The translations under genes and the position numbers were made by a program. The notes beneath the pieces are model-generated. The model did no database searches and was not told the DNA's origin. It was given only the letters and a program-made list of their open reading frames with translations. DNA of 43,181 nucleotides from JAMOBE01 sp039908285 (GTDB taxonomy: Bacteria > Pseudomonadota > Alphaproteobacteria > Rhodospirillales > Rhodospirillaceae): the NCBI GenBank assembly GCA_039908285.1, contig JAMOBE010000025.1:1-43181 (forward strand). The letters run 5' to 3'. Shown piece after piece: positions 25,120 through 33,423 of this stretch; the stretch's first letter is position 1, and each line of letters starts with the position of its first letter.

Positions 25120-26339
25120 GCACTCTCAGCATCTGCATTCCGACCCGCAACAGGGCGCATTTCCTTGAACGGCACCTGCGGTATATCGCCGCCTTCAAGG
25201 AACTGACGTGCGAGGTGGTGGTTTCCGACAACTGCTCGGAGGACAACACGCCGGAGGTCGTGGAGAGTCTCCGTGGTCTCCTTCCCAACCTGCGCTATGT
25301 CCGCCAGCGGCAGCCGCTGATGGCCTACGCCGTCCATGCCGCGTGCTGCGCCCTGGCCTCCGGCGACTACATCTTCGCCATTGCCGATGACGACTTCACG
25401 CAGGAAGCCGGATTGCTGCGCGCGATGGAGATCATGGACCAGCAGCCGAACGTGGCGGCCGTGTACGGGAGGTGGTTTCGCCATCACGGCATCGGCACCC
25501 TCGAGGAGACGATCGCGGCCGGCAAGTCTGGCATGGCCGGCCGCGATCGCCTTGAGGGCGTCTTCGGCCGCGAAGACGCGCTGAAGATCTTTCACGAAGC
25601 TCATACCATGGAGATGCCGGTCTTCCGCCGGTCCGTTTTTCTCAATTCCCACCTGCCGCTGCCGCATCTTCTTCCCTTCGACTTCCATGGCATGGGCCAG
25701 TTCATGAAGCATGGGAGCATCGCCATAATTCCCGACTGCGTGGTCGTGATGTCCGTCCATGACCAGCAGAATTCGAGACAGATCTACGCCGACGAGATTA
25801 TCAACAGCTACCTCGCGGACTTCGAGACCTTCGGCGCGGGCGTGCCCGAGGAGATGCGCAGGCGAGCCGTCGTCGAGGTCGATGTGCGGACGATAAACAA
25901 GTACCTGCTGAGCATGGAACTCGCACGGGAACAGGGGAGATTCCTTCTCGCCCGCCAGTACCTGATGCGCGCCCTGGGGCACGGCCGGCTCAAGGACATT
26001 CGTCAGCGGGTGCGCGACTTTGAACAGGTGTACATGACGGAGATGATCGCCGAGGCACTGTCGCAGTTCTATCGCGTGACGCGTCCGACCGACACGATCG
26101 TCTGCGAGGACACGCCCGAGTGTTTCGCCGTCGCCGAGCTGTTCTTCAAACGCCATCCCGAGACGACGATCGAGGTGATGGACGCCGAGGAAATCCTGGC
26201 CCGCGCCCACTCCGACCTGGACCTCTATTTCGTCGGCGACCCGACGCTTCCCGATCGGCGCCGGCAATGCGTGGGACTTGCCAACGGCAAGATCAGGACC
26301 TACTACAATCTCCGCAGCGCCTGCCGCATCCTCGACTGA
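25116..26339 (+). CDS. Family 2 glycosyltransferase, copy 2
   Basis: 407 residues starting at GTG that overlaps the upstream TGA (GTGA). It aligns along its whole length with the preceding protein: LSICIPTRNRA, VVVSDNCSEDNTPE, IADDDFTQEAGLLRA, PVFRRSVFLNSHLP, LPFDFHGM, and the same unusual C-terminal block (TDTIVCEDTPECFAV, DLYFVGDPTLPDRR). The pair is a tandem duplication that has since diverged, most likely to add successive or different sugars. The acidic ADDD motif is kept, so it should be active. The acceptor and donor cannot be read from sequence. Confidence 0.88.
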   Translation: MSTLSICIPTRNRAHFLERHLRYIAAFKELTCEVVVSDNCSEDNTPEVVESLRGLLPNLRYVRQRQPLMAYAVHAACCALASGDYIFAIADDDFTQEAGLLRAMEIMDQQPNVAAVYGRWFRHHGIGTLEETIAAGKSGMAGRDRLEGVFGREDALKIFHEAHTMEMPVFRRSVFLNSHLPLPHLLPFDFHGMGQFMKHGSIAIIPDCVVVMSVHDQQNSRQIYADEIINSYLADFETFGAGVPEEMRRRAVVEVDVRTINKYLLSMELAREQGRFLLARQYLMRALGHGRLKDIRQRVRDFEQVYMTEMIAEALSQFYRVTRPTDTIVCEDTPECFAVAELFFKRHPETTIEVMDAEEILARAHSDLDLYFVGDPTLPDRRRQCVGLANGKIRTYYNLRSACRILD

Positions 26340-26349
26340 GACTCTGGAA

Positions 26350-27804
26350 ATGCATTTCCGTCATGAGCAACAAAGACCGTCGCCGTCGCCGCCCACCCAG
26401 GCGGTGATCCTGGCGGGGGGACGGGGCACGCGGCTTCTGCCGCTGACCGCGGCTCTGCCAAAGCCGATGCTGGCCGTCGAGGGGCGACCGTTTCTCGAAT
26501 ACCTGATCGGGATGCTGCGCGACCAGGGCATCACCCGCGTCCTGCTGCTGCTCGGCTATCTGCCGGAGCCGATCGTGGCCCACTTCGGCGACGGGGGGCG
26601 GTTCGGGGTCGCCATCGAGTATCTGACGAGCGACGTGGACGACGACACCGGGCGGCGCCTGTGGCTGGCCCGTGACCGCGTCGATCCGGAGTTCCTGCTG
26701 CTCTATTGCGACAACTACTGGCCGCTGGACCTTGCCGACCTGTGGCGGAGCTATCGCGAGCGGGGCTGTTTGGCCCAGGTGGTGGCGTACCGCAATGCCG
26801 ACGGCTACACCCGCAGCAATCTGCGGGTGGGCGGCGACGGGCGGGTGGAGGTCTATGACCGCGCGCGCCAGGCCCAGGGACTGAACGGCGTCGACATCGG
26901 CTTCATCCTGCTGCGGCGCGAGGTGCTGGACATGCTGCCCGAGGGGGCCAACGTCTCGTTCGAGGCCGAGGTCTACCCGCGCCTGGTGGCGGCGGGACAC
27001 CTGGCGGCCGTGGTCTCCGATCACCGCTACTACAGCATCGGCAGCCATGACCGTCTCGAGCTGACCGCCGCCTTTCTGCGCCGGCGGCCCACCATCTTCC
27101 TCGACCGCGACGGCACCCTGAACCGCCGGCCGCCGCCTGGGGACTATGTGCTGGACTGGCGGGACTGGTCGTGGCTGCCGGGATCGCTCGACGCCCTGCG
27201 GCGCCTCAGCGATGCCGGCTGGCGCATCCTCGTCGTCACCAACCAGCCGGGGATTGGCCGTGGCATGCTGGCCCCGGCGACCCTCGACGGCATCCACGCC
27301 CGCATGCTGGCGGAGGCCCGCGCCCACGGCGGCATCATCGACGACATCCTGGTCTGTCCCCATGACCGGGACGAGGGCTGCGGCTGCCGCAAGCCGGCCC
27401 CGGGCATGCTGATCGAGGCGCAGCGGCGCTTCCACATCGACCTGTCGCGCACGCCGCTGATCGGCGACGACGAGCGCGACGGCATGGCGGCGGCGGCGGC
27501 CGGATGCCCCTATCATGTGCTGGAAGAGCGGGAAAACCTTCACGATTGCGTGGAGCGGCTGCTGGATGGCCGGTGGGCCGGACCCTGGCAGGACAATACG
27601 GTTTCTCGAAAATCTTCAGATTTACGAGAAACTGAGCCCGCGTCATGCCGAAGGCATGCCTTCGGCATGACGCGGGCCGGCGCGAATGCGCCGAAAGCCA
27701 AGGCCGGAGGCCGTGCGGCGATTGAGCGCGGCATTGTCGAAAGTCCGGGGACTTTCGACGATGCGTATAAGAGTTCGATGGAGACGTCATGTCGCGACAG
27801 ATGA
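26350..27804 (+). CDS. Nucleotidyltransferase / HAD phosphatase fusion (HddC-GmhB-like)
   Basis: 484 residues. The N-terminal sugar-phosphate nucleotidyltransferase (about 17-245) has LAGGRGTRLLPLT and PKPMLAVEGRPFLEYL. The C-terminal HAD domain (about 247-415) has FLDRDGTLN, VVTNQPGIGRG, a zinc-type CPH...CGC loop and LIGDDERDG, as in heptose-bisphosphate phosphatase GmhB. The fusion would join the dephosphorylation and nucleotidyl transfer steps of nucleotide-heptose synthesis, with the GHMP kinase at 29302. Residues 416-484 match no domain and are encoded by a run of palindromes (27601-27759), probably an inserted element read in frame. The reading frame overlaps the next gene by 16 bases. 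Confidence 0.87.
   Translation: MHFRHEQQRPSPSPPTQAVILAGGRGTRLLPLTAALPKPMLAVEGRPFLEYLIGMLRDQGITRVLLLLGYLPEPIVAHFGDGGRFGVAIEYLTSDVDDDTGRRLWLARDRVDPEFLLLYCDNYWPLDLADLWRSYRERGCLAQVVAYRNADGYTRSNLRVGGDGRVEVYDRARQAQGLNGVDIGFILLRREVLDMLPEGANVSFEAEVYPRLVAAGHLAAVVSDHRYYSIGSHDRLELTAAFLRRRPTIFLDRDGTLNRRPPPGDYVLDWRDWSWLPGSLDALRRLSDAGWRILVVTNQPGIGRGMLAPATLDGIHARMLAEARAHGGIIDDILVCPHDRDEGCGCRKPAPGMLIEAQRRFHIDLSRTPLIGDDERDGMAAAAAGCPYHVLEERENLHDCVERLLDGRWAGPWQDNTVSRKSSDLRETEPASCRRHAFGMTRAGANAPKAKAGGRAAIERGIVESPGTFDDAYKSSMETSCRDR
27601..27759. repeat. Cluster of palindromes inserted in frame at a gene end
   Basis: Four inverted repeats lie in 160 bases: 27601-27632 (arms GTTTCTCG/CGAGAAAC plus AAATC/GATTT, one mismatch); 27636-27677 (a perfect 42-bp palindrome centred on GCATGC); 27679-27692 (GGCGC-GAAT-GCGCC); and 27736-27759 (GTCGAAAGTCC-GG-GGACTTTCGAC). 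They encode the non-conserved tail of the fusion protein and look like a mobile palindromic element that kept the frame open. Confidence 0.8.
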
Positions 27805-28841
27805 AGAAGGTTCTCGTCACCGGGCACCAGGGCTATATCGGGCGGGTGCTGGTGGAGATGATGGTGGCCGGCGGCTACGACGTCGCCGGCCTCGACTGCG
27901 GCTATTTCGCGGCTCAGCGGCTGGTCCCCGTCACCGCCGCCATCCCGGAGACCATCAAGGACATCCGCGATATCGGCCCCGAGGACGTGGCGGGGTTCGA
28001 CGCCATCATCCATCTCGCGGCCCTCAGCAACGACCCGCTCGGCAACGTCAACGCCCGCTGGACCGCCGAGATCAACCACCAGGCCTCGGTGGCGCTGGCC
28101 CGGCTGGCCAGGCAGGCCGGCGTCGCCCGCTTTCTGTTCTCTTCCTCGTGCATCATGTACGGCATGTCGGAGATGGCCGTGGTCAACGAGGACTCCCCCC
28201 AGGACCCGCAGACCGAGTACGCCCGCTCCAAGGTGGCGTCGGAGCGGGAGATCCGCGCCCTCGCCGGCGACGGCTTCTCGCCGGTCTATCTGCGCAACGG
28301 CACCATCTACGGGGTATCGCCGTGCATGCGTTTCGACACGGTGCTGAACAGCCTGGTGGGCTCGGCCGTCACCGGCGGCCGGGTGGTGGTGCTGGGCGAT
28401 GGCAAGCCCTGGCGGCCGGTGACCCATGTGGAGGACGTGTGCCGCTATTTCCTCCATGTGCTGGAGGCCCCCGTCGCGGCGATCCACAACCAGGCCTTCA
28501 ACTGCGGTGCCGATCATCTGAACTACGAGATCCGGAGCCTCGCCGAGTTCGCCGCCGCCGCGGTTCCGGGGGCCACGGTGGACATCCGCAACGGCCCCGA
28601 GGCCGACCGGCGCACCTACAAGGTGGACTTCACCAGGTTCCGCACCACCTTCCCCGACTTCGCCTTCAAATGGGACGCGAAGCGGGGCGCCGAGGACCTG
28701 TACCGGGCCTTCGTCGGCATCGGACTGACGGCGGAGACCTTTTCCGGCGACGACTTCATCCGCCTGAAGAGCCTGAAGCGCCTGACCGCCGAGGGGCGGC
28801 TCGACGACACCCTGCGCTGGCGTGACGGACGGAGGCCATAG
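27789..28841 (+). CDS. NAD-dependent sugar epimerase/dehydratase (extended SDR)
   Basis: 350 residues with the Rossmann motif VTGHQGYIG (glycine-rich loop about 9-17), LAALSND, the active-site serine region FSSSCIMYG and the catalytic YARSK (YxxxK). This is the extended SDR family that epimerises, dehydrates or reduces nucleotide sugars. In this cluster the substrate is probably a nucleotide-heptose made by the fusion protein upstream. GGAG lies about 6 bases before the ATG at 27789, which favours it over the internal ATG at 27801. It is followed after 2 bases by the cupin gene, whose ribosome site lies inside this gene. Confidence 0.92.
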   Translation: MSRQMKKVLVTGHQGYIGRVLVEMMVAGGYDVAGLDCGYFAAQRLVPVTAAIPETIKDIRDIGPEDVAGFDAIIHLAALSNDPLGNVNARWTAEINHQASVALARLARQAGVARFLFSSSCIMYGMSEMAVVNEDSPQDPQTEYARSKVASEREIRALAGDGFSPVYLRNGTIYGVSPCMRFDTVLNSLVGSAVTGGRVVVLGDGKPWRPVTHVEDVCRYFLHVLEAPVAAIHNQAFNCGADHLNYEIRSLAEFAAAAVPGATVDIRNGPEADRRTYKVDFTRFRTTFPDFAFKWDAKRGAEDLYRAFVGIGLTAETFSGDDFIRLKSLKRLTAEGRLDDTLRWRDGRRP

Positions 28842-28843
28842 CT

Positions 28844-29293
28844 ATGATAGATGGCGTCAAGGTAGTGCCGCTGCGCCAGATCGCGGACGAGCGCGGCAAG
28901 ATCATGCACATGCTGAAGGCCACCGATCCCCATTTCGTCGGCTTCGGGGAGATCTACTTCTCGTGCGCGTGGCCTGGCACCGTCAAGGCCTGGCACATCC
29001 ACACCACCATGACCATCAACAACGCCGTGGTCTGCGGCCGGGCCAAGCTGGTGATGTACGACCTGCGCGAGGGCTCGCCCACCCGGGGGGTGCTTCAGGA
29101 GGTGTTCTTCGGCGAGGACAATTACGTCCTGGTCCAGGTGCCGCCGGGCATCGCCAATGGCTACAAGGCCTATGGCGACAAGATGGTCGTGCTCGCCAAC
29201 TGCGCCAGCGAGCCCCACGATCCCAACGAAATGCTGAGAATGGATCCCTTTACCCCGGACATCCCCTACGACTGGGGACTTCGACATGGGTGA
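28844..29293 (+). CDS. RmlC-like sugar 3,5-epimerase family cupin
   Basis: 149 residues forming a single cupin domain: DERGKIMHML at the start, then AWHIHTTMTINNAVVCGRAKLVMYD with the conserved His pair, and VQVPPGIANGYKAYGDKM, as in the dTDP-4-dehydrorhamnose 3,5-epimerase family. It is shorter than typical RmlC (about 180), so it could be a single-carbon epimerase or an isomerase. It likely acts on the same nucleotide sugar as the SDR enzyme before it. GGAGG (28831-28835) precedes the ATG. Its final codons lie in a 16-bp exact tandem duplication that also forms the start of the next gene. Confidence 0.87.
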   Translation: MIDGVKVVPLRQIADERGKIMHMLKATDPHFVGFGEIYFSCAWPGTVKAWHIHTTMTINNAVVCGRAKLVMYDLREGSPTRGVLQEVFFGEDNYVLVQVPPGIANGYKAYGDKMVVLANCASEPHDPNEMLRMDPFTPDIPYDWGLRHG

Positions 29294-29316
29294 GGTGGGG
29301 CATGGGTGAGGTGGGG
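29285..29316 (+). repeat. Exact 16-bp tandem duplication at a gene junction
   Basis: CATGGGTGAGGTGGGG occurs at 29285-29300 and again at 29301-29316. The first copy holds the last two codons and stop of the cupin gene plus the ribosome-binding sequence of the kinase. The second holds the kinase start codon and first codons. A slip or duplication here probably created or spaced the present start. Confidence 0.9.
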
Positions 29317-30342
29317 CGCAATCACCGCATCGTCGCGACGGCGACGCCGCTGCGTCTCAGCTTCGTCGGCGGCGGGACCGACATCCCCGACTTCTACCTG
29401 GAGCACGGCGGGGCCGTGGTCAGCACGACCCTCGACAAGTACATCTACGTCACCGTCAAGCACCACGGTCCGCCCTTCGCCGAGCGGTTCCGTATCAATT
29501 ACTCCAAGGCCGAGAACGTCGACCGCATCGACGACATCGAGAACGGCATCGTCCGCGAGTGCCTGCGGCTCCTGGACATGGACATGCCCCTGTTCATCAG
29601 CACCATCGCCGACCTGCCCGGTTCGTCGGGGCTTGGGTCGTCCAGCAGCTTCGCGGTGGGGCTTCTGTATGCGCTGCACCTGCTGCGGGGCGAGGACGTC
29701 TCCGCCGGCCAGCTCGCCGAGGAAGCCTCGCACGTCGAGCTGTGCATGCTGAAGGGCCCCATCGGCAAGCAGGACCAGTATGCCGCCGCCTTCGGAGGCC
29801 TCAACCACATCGCCTTCGATCAAAGCGGACGGGTCCACATCGACCCGGTGTGGCTGAGCGGCGACGACCGTCGGGCGCTGTTCGGCCACAGCCTGCTGTT
29901 CTGGACCGGCATCCAGCGCGACGCCAACCAGATCCTGGCCGACCAGCAGCGCGGCATCTCGAGCCGCCTCGCCGAACTCCACGCCATGCGCGACATGGCC
30001 AACGCCTGCCGCGACATGCTGCTGCGGACGTTCGATCCACTGCGGTTCGGTGCGCTGCTGCACCAGGGCTGGGAGACCAAGCAGCGGCTCTCCACCCTCA
30101 TCAGCAACGAGCGCATCGACCACTGGTACCGGGCGGCCCTGGCCGCCGGCGCACTGGGCGGCAAGATGGCGGGAGCGGGCGGCGGCGGGTTCCTCTACCT
30201 GGTGGTGCCGCCGGGCCGCCAGGCCGAGGTGCGGCACACCCTGCGCGAGATGCACGAGGTCCCCGTGGCCTACGAGCCCCGCGGCGCGCGCAAGTTGTTC
30301 ACCAGCATCGCCTATCGGACCTTAGACTTTGCCCAGACATAA
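29302..30342 (+). CDS. GHMP sugar kinase, heptose-7-phosphate kinase type (HddA-like)
   Basis: 346 residues with the family motifs ATPLRLSFVGGGTDIP (N-terminal), the ATP loop LPGSSGLGSSSSFAVG and the C-terminal GGKMAGAGGGGFLYL. This set, with GGGTD, is typical of D-glycero-alpha-D-manno-heptose 7-phosphate kinase and related L-fucose-type kinases. With the nucleotidyltransferase/GmhB-like fusion upstream it gives most of a GDP-heptose route; the isomerase GmhA is absent from this window. The start was set at the ATG with GAGG 6 bases upstream, inside the 16-bp duplication; the upstream in-frame extension overlaps the cupin gene entirely. Confidence 0.9.
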   Translation: MGEVGRNHRIVATATPLRLSFVGGGTDIPDFYLEHGGAVVSTTLDKYIYVTVKHHGPPFAERFRINYSKAENVDRIDDIENGIVRECLRLLDMDMPLFISTIADLPGSSGLGSSSSFAVGLLYALHLLRGEDVSAGQLAEEASHVELCMLKGPIGKQDQYAAAFGGLNHIAFDQSGRVHIDPVWLSGDDRRALFGHSLLFWTGIQRDANQILADQQRGISSRLAELHAMRDMANACRDMLLRTFDPLRFGALLHQGWETKQRLSTLISNERIDHWYRAALAAGALGGKMAGAGGGGFLYLVVPPGRQAEVRHTLREMHEVPVAYEPRGARKLFTSIAYRTLDFAQT

Positions 30343-30343
30343 G

Positions 30344-30378
30344 CCCTCTCCCCCCGGAAGAGGGGGGGGGGGAGAGGG
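30344..30378. terminator. GC-rich hairpin after the polysaccharide cluster, copy 2 of the dispersed palindrome
   Basis: CCCTCTCCCCCC (30344-30355) pairs with GGGGGGAGAGGG (30367-30378). It begins one base after the kinase stop and lies between convergent genes. It lacks a T-run, so its strength as a terminator is uncertain. Confidence 0.6.
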
Positions 30379-30407
30379 AGTGGGTTGTCTGAAGAGCCCA
30401 TGAGTGG

Positions 30408-32450
30408 TTACGTTCTCTTGGGTCCGGGCGAGCGGGTGAGAAACGTCTGGCCGCGGTGCTTGCGGCCGGTGCGGGTTCCCTCGCCGCCGCTGCCGCCGGT
30501 GCCGGCGGGCTGCCAGGCGGGGACCAGGTGATGGCGACCGGGGCCGATCAGATCGGCCCGACCCATCCGCTTCAGGGTCTCGCGCAACAGCGGCCAGTTC
30601 TCGGCGTCGTGGTAGCGCAGGAACGCCTTGTGCAGGCGGCGCTGTCGCAGGCCCCGGGCGGTGGTCACCTCCTCGCCGTCCCGCCGCACCGGCCGCAGGG
30701 GATTGCGGCCGCCATGGTACATGGCTGCCGCCAGCGACATGGGCGAGGGCAGGAACGTCTGCACCTGGTCGGCCCTGAGGCCGTTGCGCTTCAGCCATAG
30801 CGCCAGGTTCAGCATGTCCTCGTCGGTGGTTCCCGGGTGGGCGGCGATGAAATAGGGGATCAGGTAGAAGTCCTTGCCGGCCTCCCGCGCAAAGCGGTCG
30901 AACAGGGCCTTGAACCGGTCGTAGGCGGCGATGCCGGGCTTCATCATCTTCGACAGGGGGCCGGGCTCGGTGTGCTCCGGCGCGATCTTGAGGTATCCGC
31001 CCACGTGGTGGGTCACCAGCTCCCGCACGTAGGCCGGGTCGCGCACCGCCAGGTCATAGCGCAGGCCCGAGGCGATCAGCACCTTCTTCACCCCCGGTAC
31101 CGCCCGCGCCGCCCGGTAGAGGGCGCCGAGCGGCCCGTGATCGGTGCCGAGCCTGCGGCAGATGTCCGGGTAGACGCAGGACGGGCGGCGGCACACCGCC
31201 TGCGCCGAGGCGTCGCGGCAGGCCATGCGGTACATGTTGGCGGTCGGGCCGCCCAGGTCGGAGATGATGCCGGTGAAGCCCTGGACCGTGTCACGGATGG
31301 CGCCGATTTCCCGCAGGATCGAGTCCTCCGACCGGCTCTGGATCACCCGCCCCTCGTGCTCGGTGATGGAGCAGAAGGTGCAGCCGCCGAAGCAACCGCG
31401 CATGATGGTGACGGAAAAGCGGATCATCTCCCACGCCGGAATGCGGGCGCCGCCATAGGACGGGTGCGGCGCCCGCGCATAGGGAAGCCCATACACGCCG
31501 TCCAACTCGGGCGTCGTCAGGGGAATCGGCGGCGGGTTCAGCCACACCTCGCGGTCGCCGTGGCGCTGCACCAGCGGCCGGGCATTGCCGGGATTGCTCT
31601 CGCGATGCAGGAGCCGCGACGCGTGGGCGTAGAGGACCGGGTCGTCCCGCACCTGCTCATAGGCCGGCAGGCGCACCACGGTGCGCTCGGTGCCAGGAGT
31701 AGGGGTATCGGCGACGGCCGGTCGCTCCAGGGAACTGGCGTCGAGCACCGTCCACCCCTCCGGCACGGTGTCGCGGACGATCACGGTGCCGCGCACGTCG
31801 GTGATGTCGCGGGGGCGCTCGCCGGCGGCGGTGCGGTGGGCGATGTCCACCAGGGCCCGCTCGGCATTGCCGAATACCAGGATGTCGGCCCTGGCATCCA
31901 TCATGATCGCCCGCCGGACCTTGTCGGACCAATAGTCGTAGTGGGCGACGCGGCGCAGCGAGGCCTCGATGCCGCCAAGGACGATGGGCACGTCGCGGAA
32001 GGCCTCACGGCAGCGCTGGGCATAGACGATGACGGCGCGATCGGGCCGCCGGCCCCCCTCGTCGCCGGGCGTGTAGCTGTCGTTGTGGCGCAGGCGGCGG
32101 TCGGCGGTGTAGCGGTTCACCATCGAGTCCATGTTGCCGGCCGTCACCCCGAAGAACAGATTGGGCTGGCCGAGGGCCCGGAAGGGCTCGGCATCGGTCC
32201 AGGCGGGCTGGGCGATGATGCCGACCCGGAAGCCCTGGGCCTCCAGCAGGCGACCGACGATGGCCATGCCGAAGCTGGGGTGGTCCACATAGGCGTCGCC
32301 GGTCACCAGAACGACGTCGCAGGAGTCCCACCCCAGCTCCTCCATCTCATCGCGGGTCATGGGCAGGAACGGGGCCGGCCCGAACCGGTGCGCCCAGAAC
32401 CTGCGGTACGAGAATATGGAGCGGGGAGGGGGCATTTTTCCGGTTGTCAT
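30408..32450 (-). CDS. YgiQ family radical SAM protein
   Basis: 680 residues. The N-terminal domain carries RFWAHRFGPAPFLPMTRDEMEELGWDSCD and PSFGMAIVGRLLEAQGFRVGIIAQP, typical of the UPF0313/YgiQ family. The radical SAM core has the cluster motif CFGGCTFC in RGCFGGCTFCSITEHEGR, and the C-terminal part has the family-typical PEHTEPGPLSKMMKPG and YHGGRNPLRPV. The biochemical role of this widespread family is not settled. Length matches full-length members. The gene stands alone, convergent with the heptose cluster and divergent from the thermonuclease gene. The last 30 residues are basic and low complexity. Confidence 0.95.
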   Translation of the reverse strand: MTTGKMPPPRSIFSYRRFWAHRFGPAPFLPMTRDEMEELGWDSCDVVLVTGDAYVDHPSFGMAIVGRLLEAQGFRVGIIAQPAWTDAEPFRALGQPNLFFGVTAGNMDSMVNRYTADRRLRHNDSYTPGDEGGRRPDRAVIVYAQRCREAFRDVPIVLGGIEASLRRVAHYDYWSDKVRRAIMMDARADILVFGNAERALVDIAHRTAAGERPRDITDVRGTVIVRDTVPEGWTVLDASSLERPAVADTPTPGTERTVVRLPAYEQVRDDPVLYAHASRLLHRESNPGNARPLVQRHGDREVWLNPPPIPLTTPELDGVYGLPYARAPHPSYGGARIPAWEMIRFSVTIMRGCFGGCTFCSITEHEGRVIQSRSEDSILREIGAIRDTVQGFTGIISDLGGPTANMYRMACRDASAQAVCRRPSCVYPDICRRLGTDHGPLGALYRAARAVPGVKKVLIASGLRYDLAVRDPAYVRELVTHHVGGYLKIAPEHTEPGPLSKMMKPGIAAYDRFKALFDRFAREAGKDFYLIPYFIAAHPGTTDEDMLNLALWLKRNGLRADQVQTFLPSPMSLAAAMYHGGRNPLRPVRRDGEEVTTARGLRQRRLHKAFLRYHDAENWPLLRETLKRMGRADLIGPGRHHLVPAWQPAGTGGSGGEGTRTGRKHRGQTFLTRSPGPKRT

Positions 32451-32782
32451 TTCAGGGTGGATACCGGACGTGGAAAACGATACGATGTTTACCGCGTCCC
32501 GCCCATGTTGCGGGCGGAAGCGGGACGGAAAGGTGTTGGCTCACCGATCCGCCCCTGACCACAACCGTCAACCTATTGAGCGAGAACGGTCATGGCTAGC
32601 TGCGACTATATCCGAAGGTTCGGCATTTCCACAGCGTCACCGCACACGCGCGGCGACAAAGGGGTTGGCGCGGCCGGAGGCTGAAGGACGGGCGCCGGCG
32701 GGTCGGGTTTCCCGGCACGTCTGGTTCTGGCTCGGCCCGCTGTTCTCGCGCCCGTCCGGCCTCCGGCCGGCAAGTGCCGGTC
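32451..32782. other. 332-base intergenic region with no confident gene
   Basis: It holds an inverted repeat GTCCCGC...GCGGGAC (32496-32502 and 32520-32526) and GC-rich sequence with several short CCGG-type repeats near 32740-32780. It must contain the divergent promoters for the YgiQ and thermonuclease genes, but I could not pick out convincing -35/-10 boxes. Confidence 0.5.
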
Positions 32783-33217
32783 ATGCACGGAAGAACACAT
32801 CCTGCCGTCCTGGTGGCGGCCTTTCTGCTCGCGACTCCGGCGTCCGCGGAGGAGCTGGCGGGACCCTATTCGGCCGACATCATGCGCGTCATCGATGGTG
32901 ACACCGTCGAGGCCCGCATTCGCGTTTTCCTCGGCCTGGATCTGACCATCCTGGTTCGCCTCTCCGGTATCGACGCCCCCGAACTCCACGGAAAATGCCC
33001 CGGCGAGCCGGACGCCGCCCGTGTCGCCCGCGATCACCTGGCGAGTCTTGTCGGCTCCGGTCCGGTGTTTCTCTCCGCCATCCGCCGGGACAAATACGGC
33101 GGTCGCGTCCTGGCCACCCTCCACCTGCCCTCCGGCGAGAACGCGGCGGACTCCCTCCTCGCCGCCGGCCACGCTCACCCCGCGACGCGCGGCCGCGTCC
33201 AAAGGTGCCCGCAATGA
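32783..33217 (+). CDS. Secreted thermonuclease-like (SNase) protein
   Basis: 144 residues: signal peptide (1-21, ATPASA) and a staphylococcal-nuclease fold with VIDGDTVEARI, RLSGIDAPE and DKYGGRVLATL. The metal-binding Asp residues, the RxxxxDxxE set and the later Arg that mark active members are all present, so it may cleave nucleic acid in the periplasm or outside. GTG at 32774 is in frame and could be the start, but the ATG at 32783 gives a cleaner signal peptide. It stands alone upstream of a hairpin (33273-33311) and the toxin-antitoxin pair. Confidence 0.87.
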   Translation: MHGRTHPAVLVAAFLLATPASAEELAGPYSADIMRVIDGDTVEARIRVFLGLDLTILVRLSGIDAPELHGKCPGEPDAARVARDHLASLVGSGPVFLSAIRRDKYGGRVLATLHLPSGENAADSLLAAGHAHPATRGRVQRCPQ

Positions 33218-33272
33218 GCAACCAACGGGGAGGGGTAACCGTTCACATCTCCCCCCTTCGAAGCTATGATGC

Positions 33273-33311
33273 GGGGCTACCGCCTCAAACGGGGATCGGG
33301 GCGGTAGCCCC
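33273..33311. terminator. Hairpin after the thermonuclease gene
   Basis: GGGGCTACCGC (33273-33283) and GCGGTAGCCCC (33301-33311) form an 11-bp perfect stem with a 17-base loop. No T-run follows, so it may be a weak terminator or an mRNA-stabilising structure. Confidence 0.45.
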
Positions 33312-33366
33312 GAAAGTCGTTCAGCGGGTCATAATTAGAACTGCTGGCATGAATCGGTCAACGCTC

Positions 33367-33395
33367 TTGCGTTCGGTCGTTATTGGCCCTAGGTT
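33367..33395 (+). promoter_or_regulatory. Sigma-70-type promoter of the mazEF-like operon
   Basis: TTGCGT (33367-33372) and TAGGTT (33390-33395) are 17 bases apart, and the -10 box overlaps the 14-bp palindrome at 33392-33405. This is the usual layout for an autorepressed toxin-antitoxin promoter. Confidence 0.5.
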
Positions 33396-33405
33396 ACATG
33401 TAACC
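33392..33405. promoter_or_regulatory. Candidate antitoxin operator
   Basis: GGTTACATGTAACC is a perfect 14-bp palindrome. It overlaps the proposed -10 box and lies 5 bases before the GGAGG ribosome site (33411-33415) of the antitoxin gene, where a MazE-type repressor would block transcription. Confidence 0.6.
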
Positions 33406-33423
33406 AGTAGGGAGGGCCAGTCG

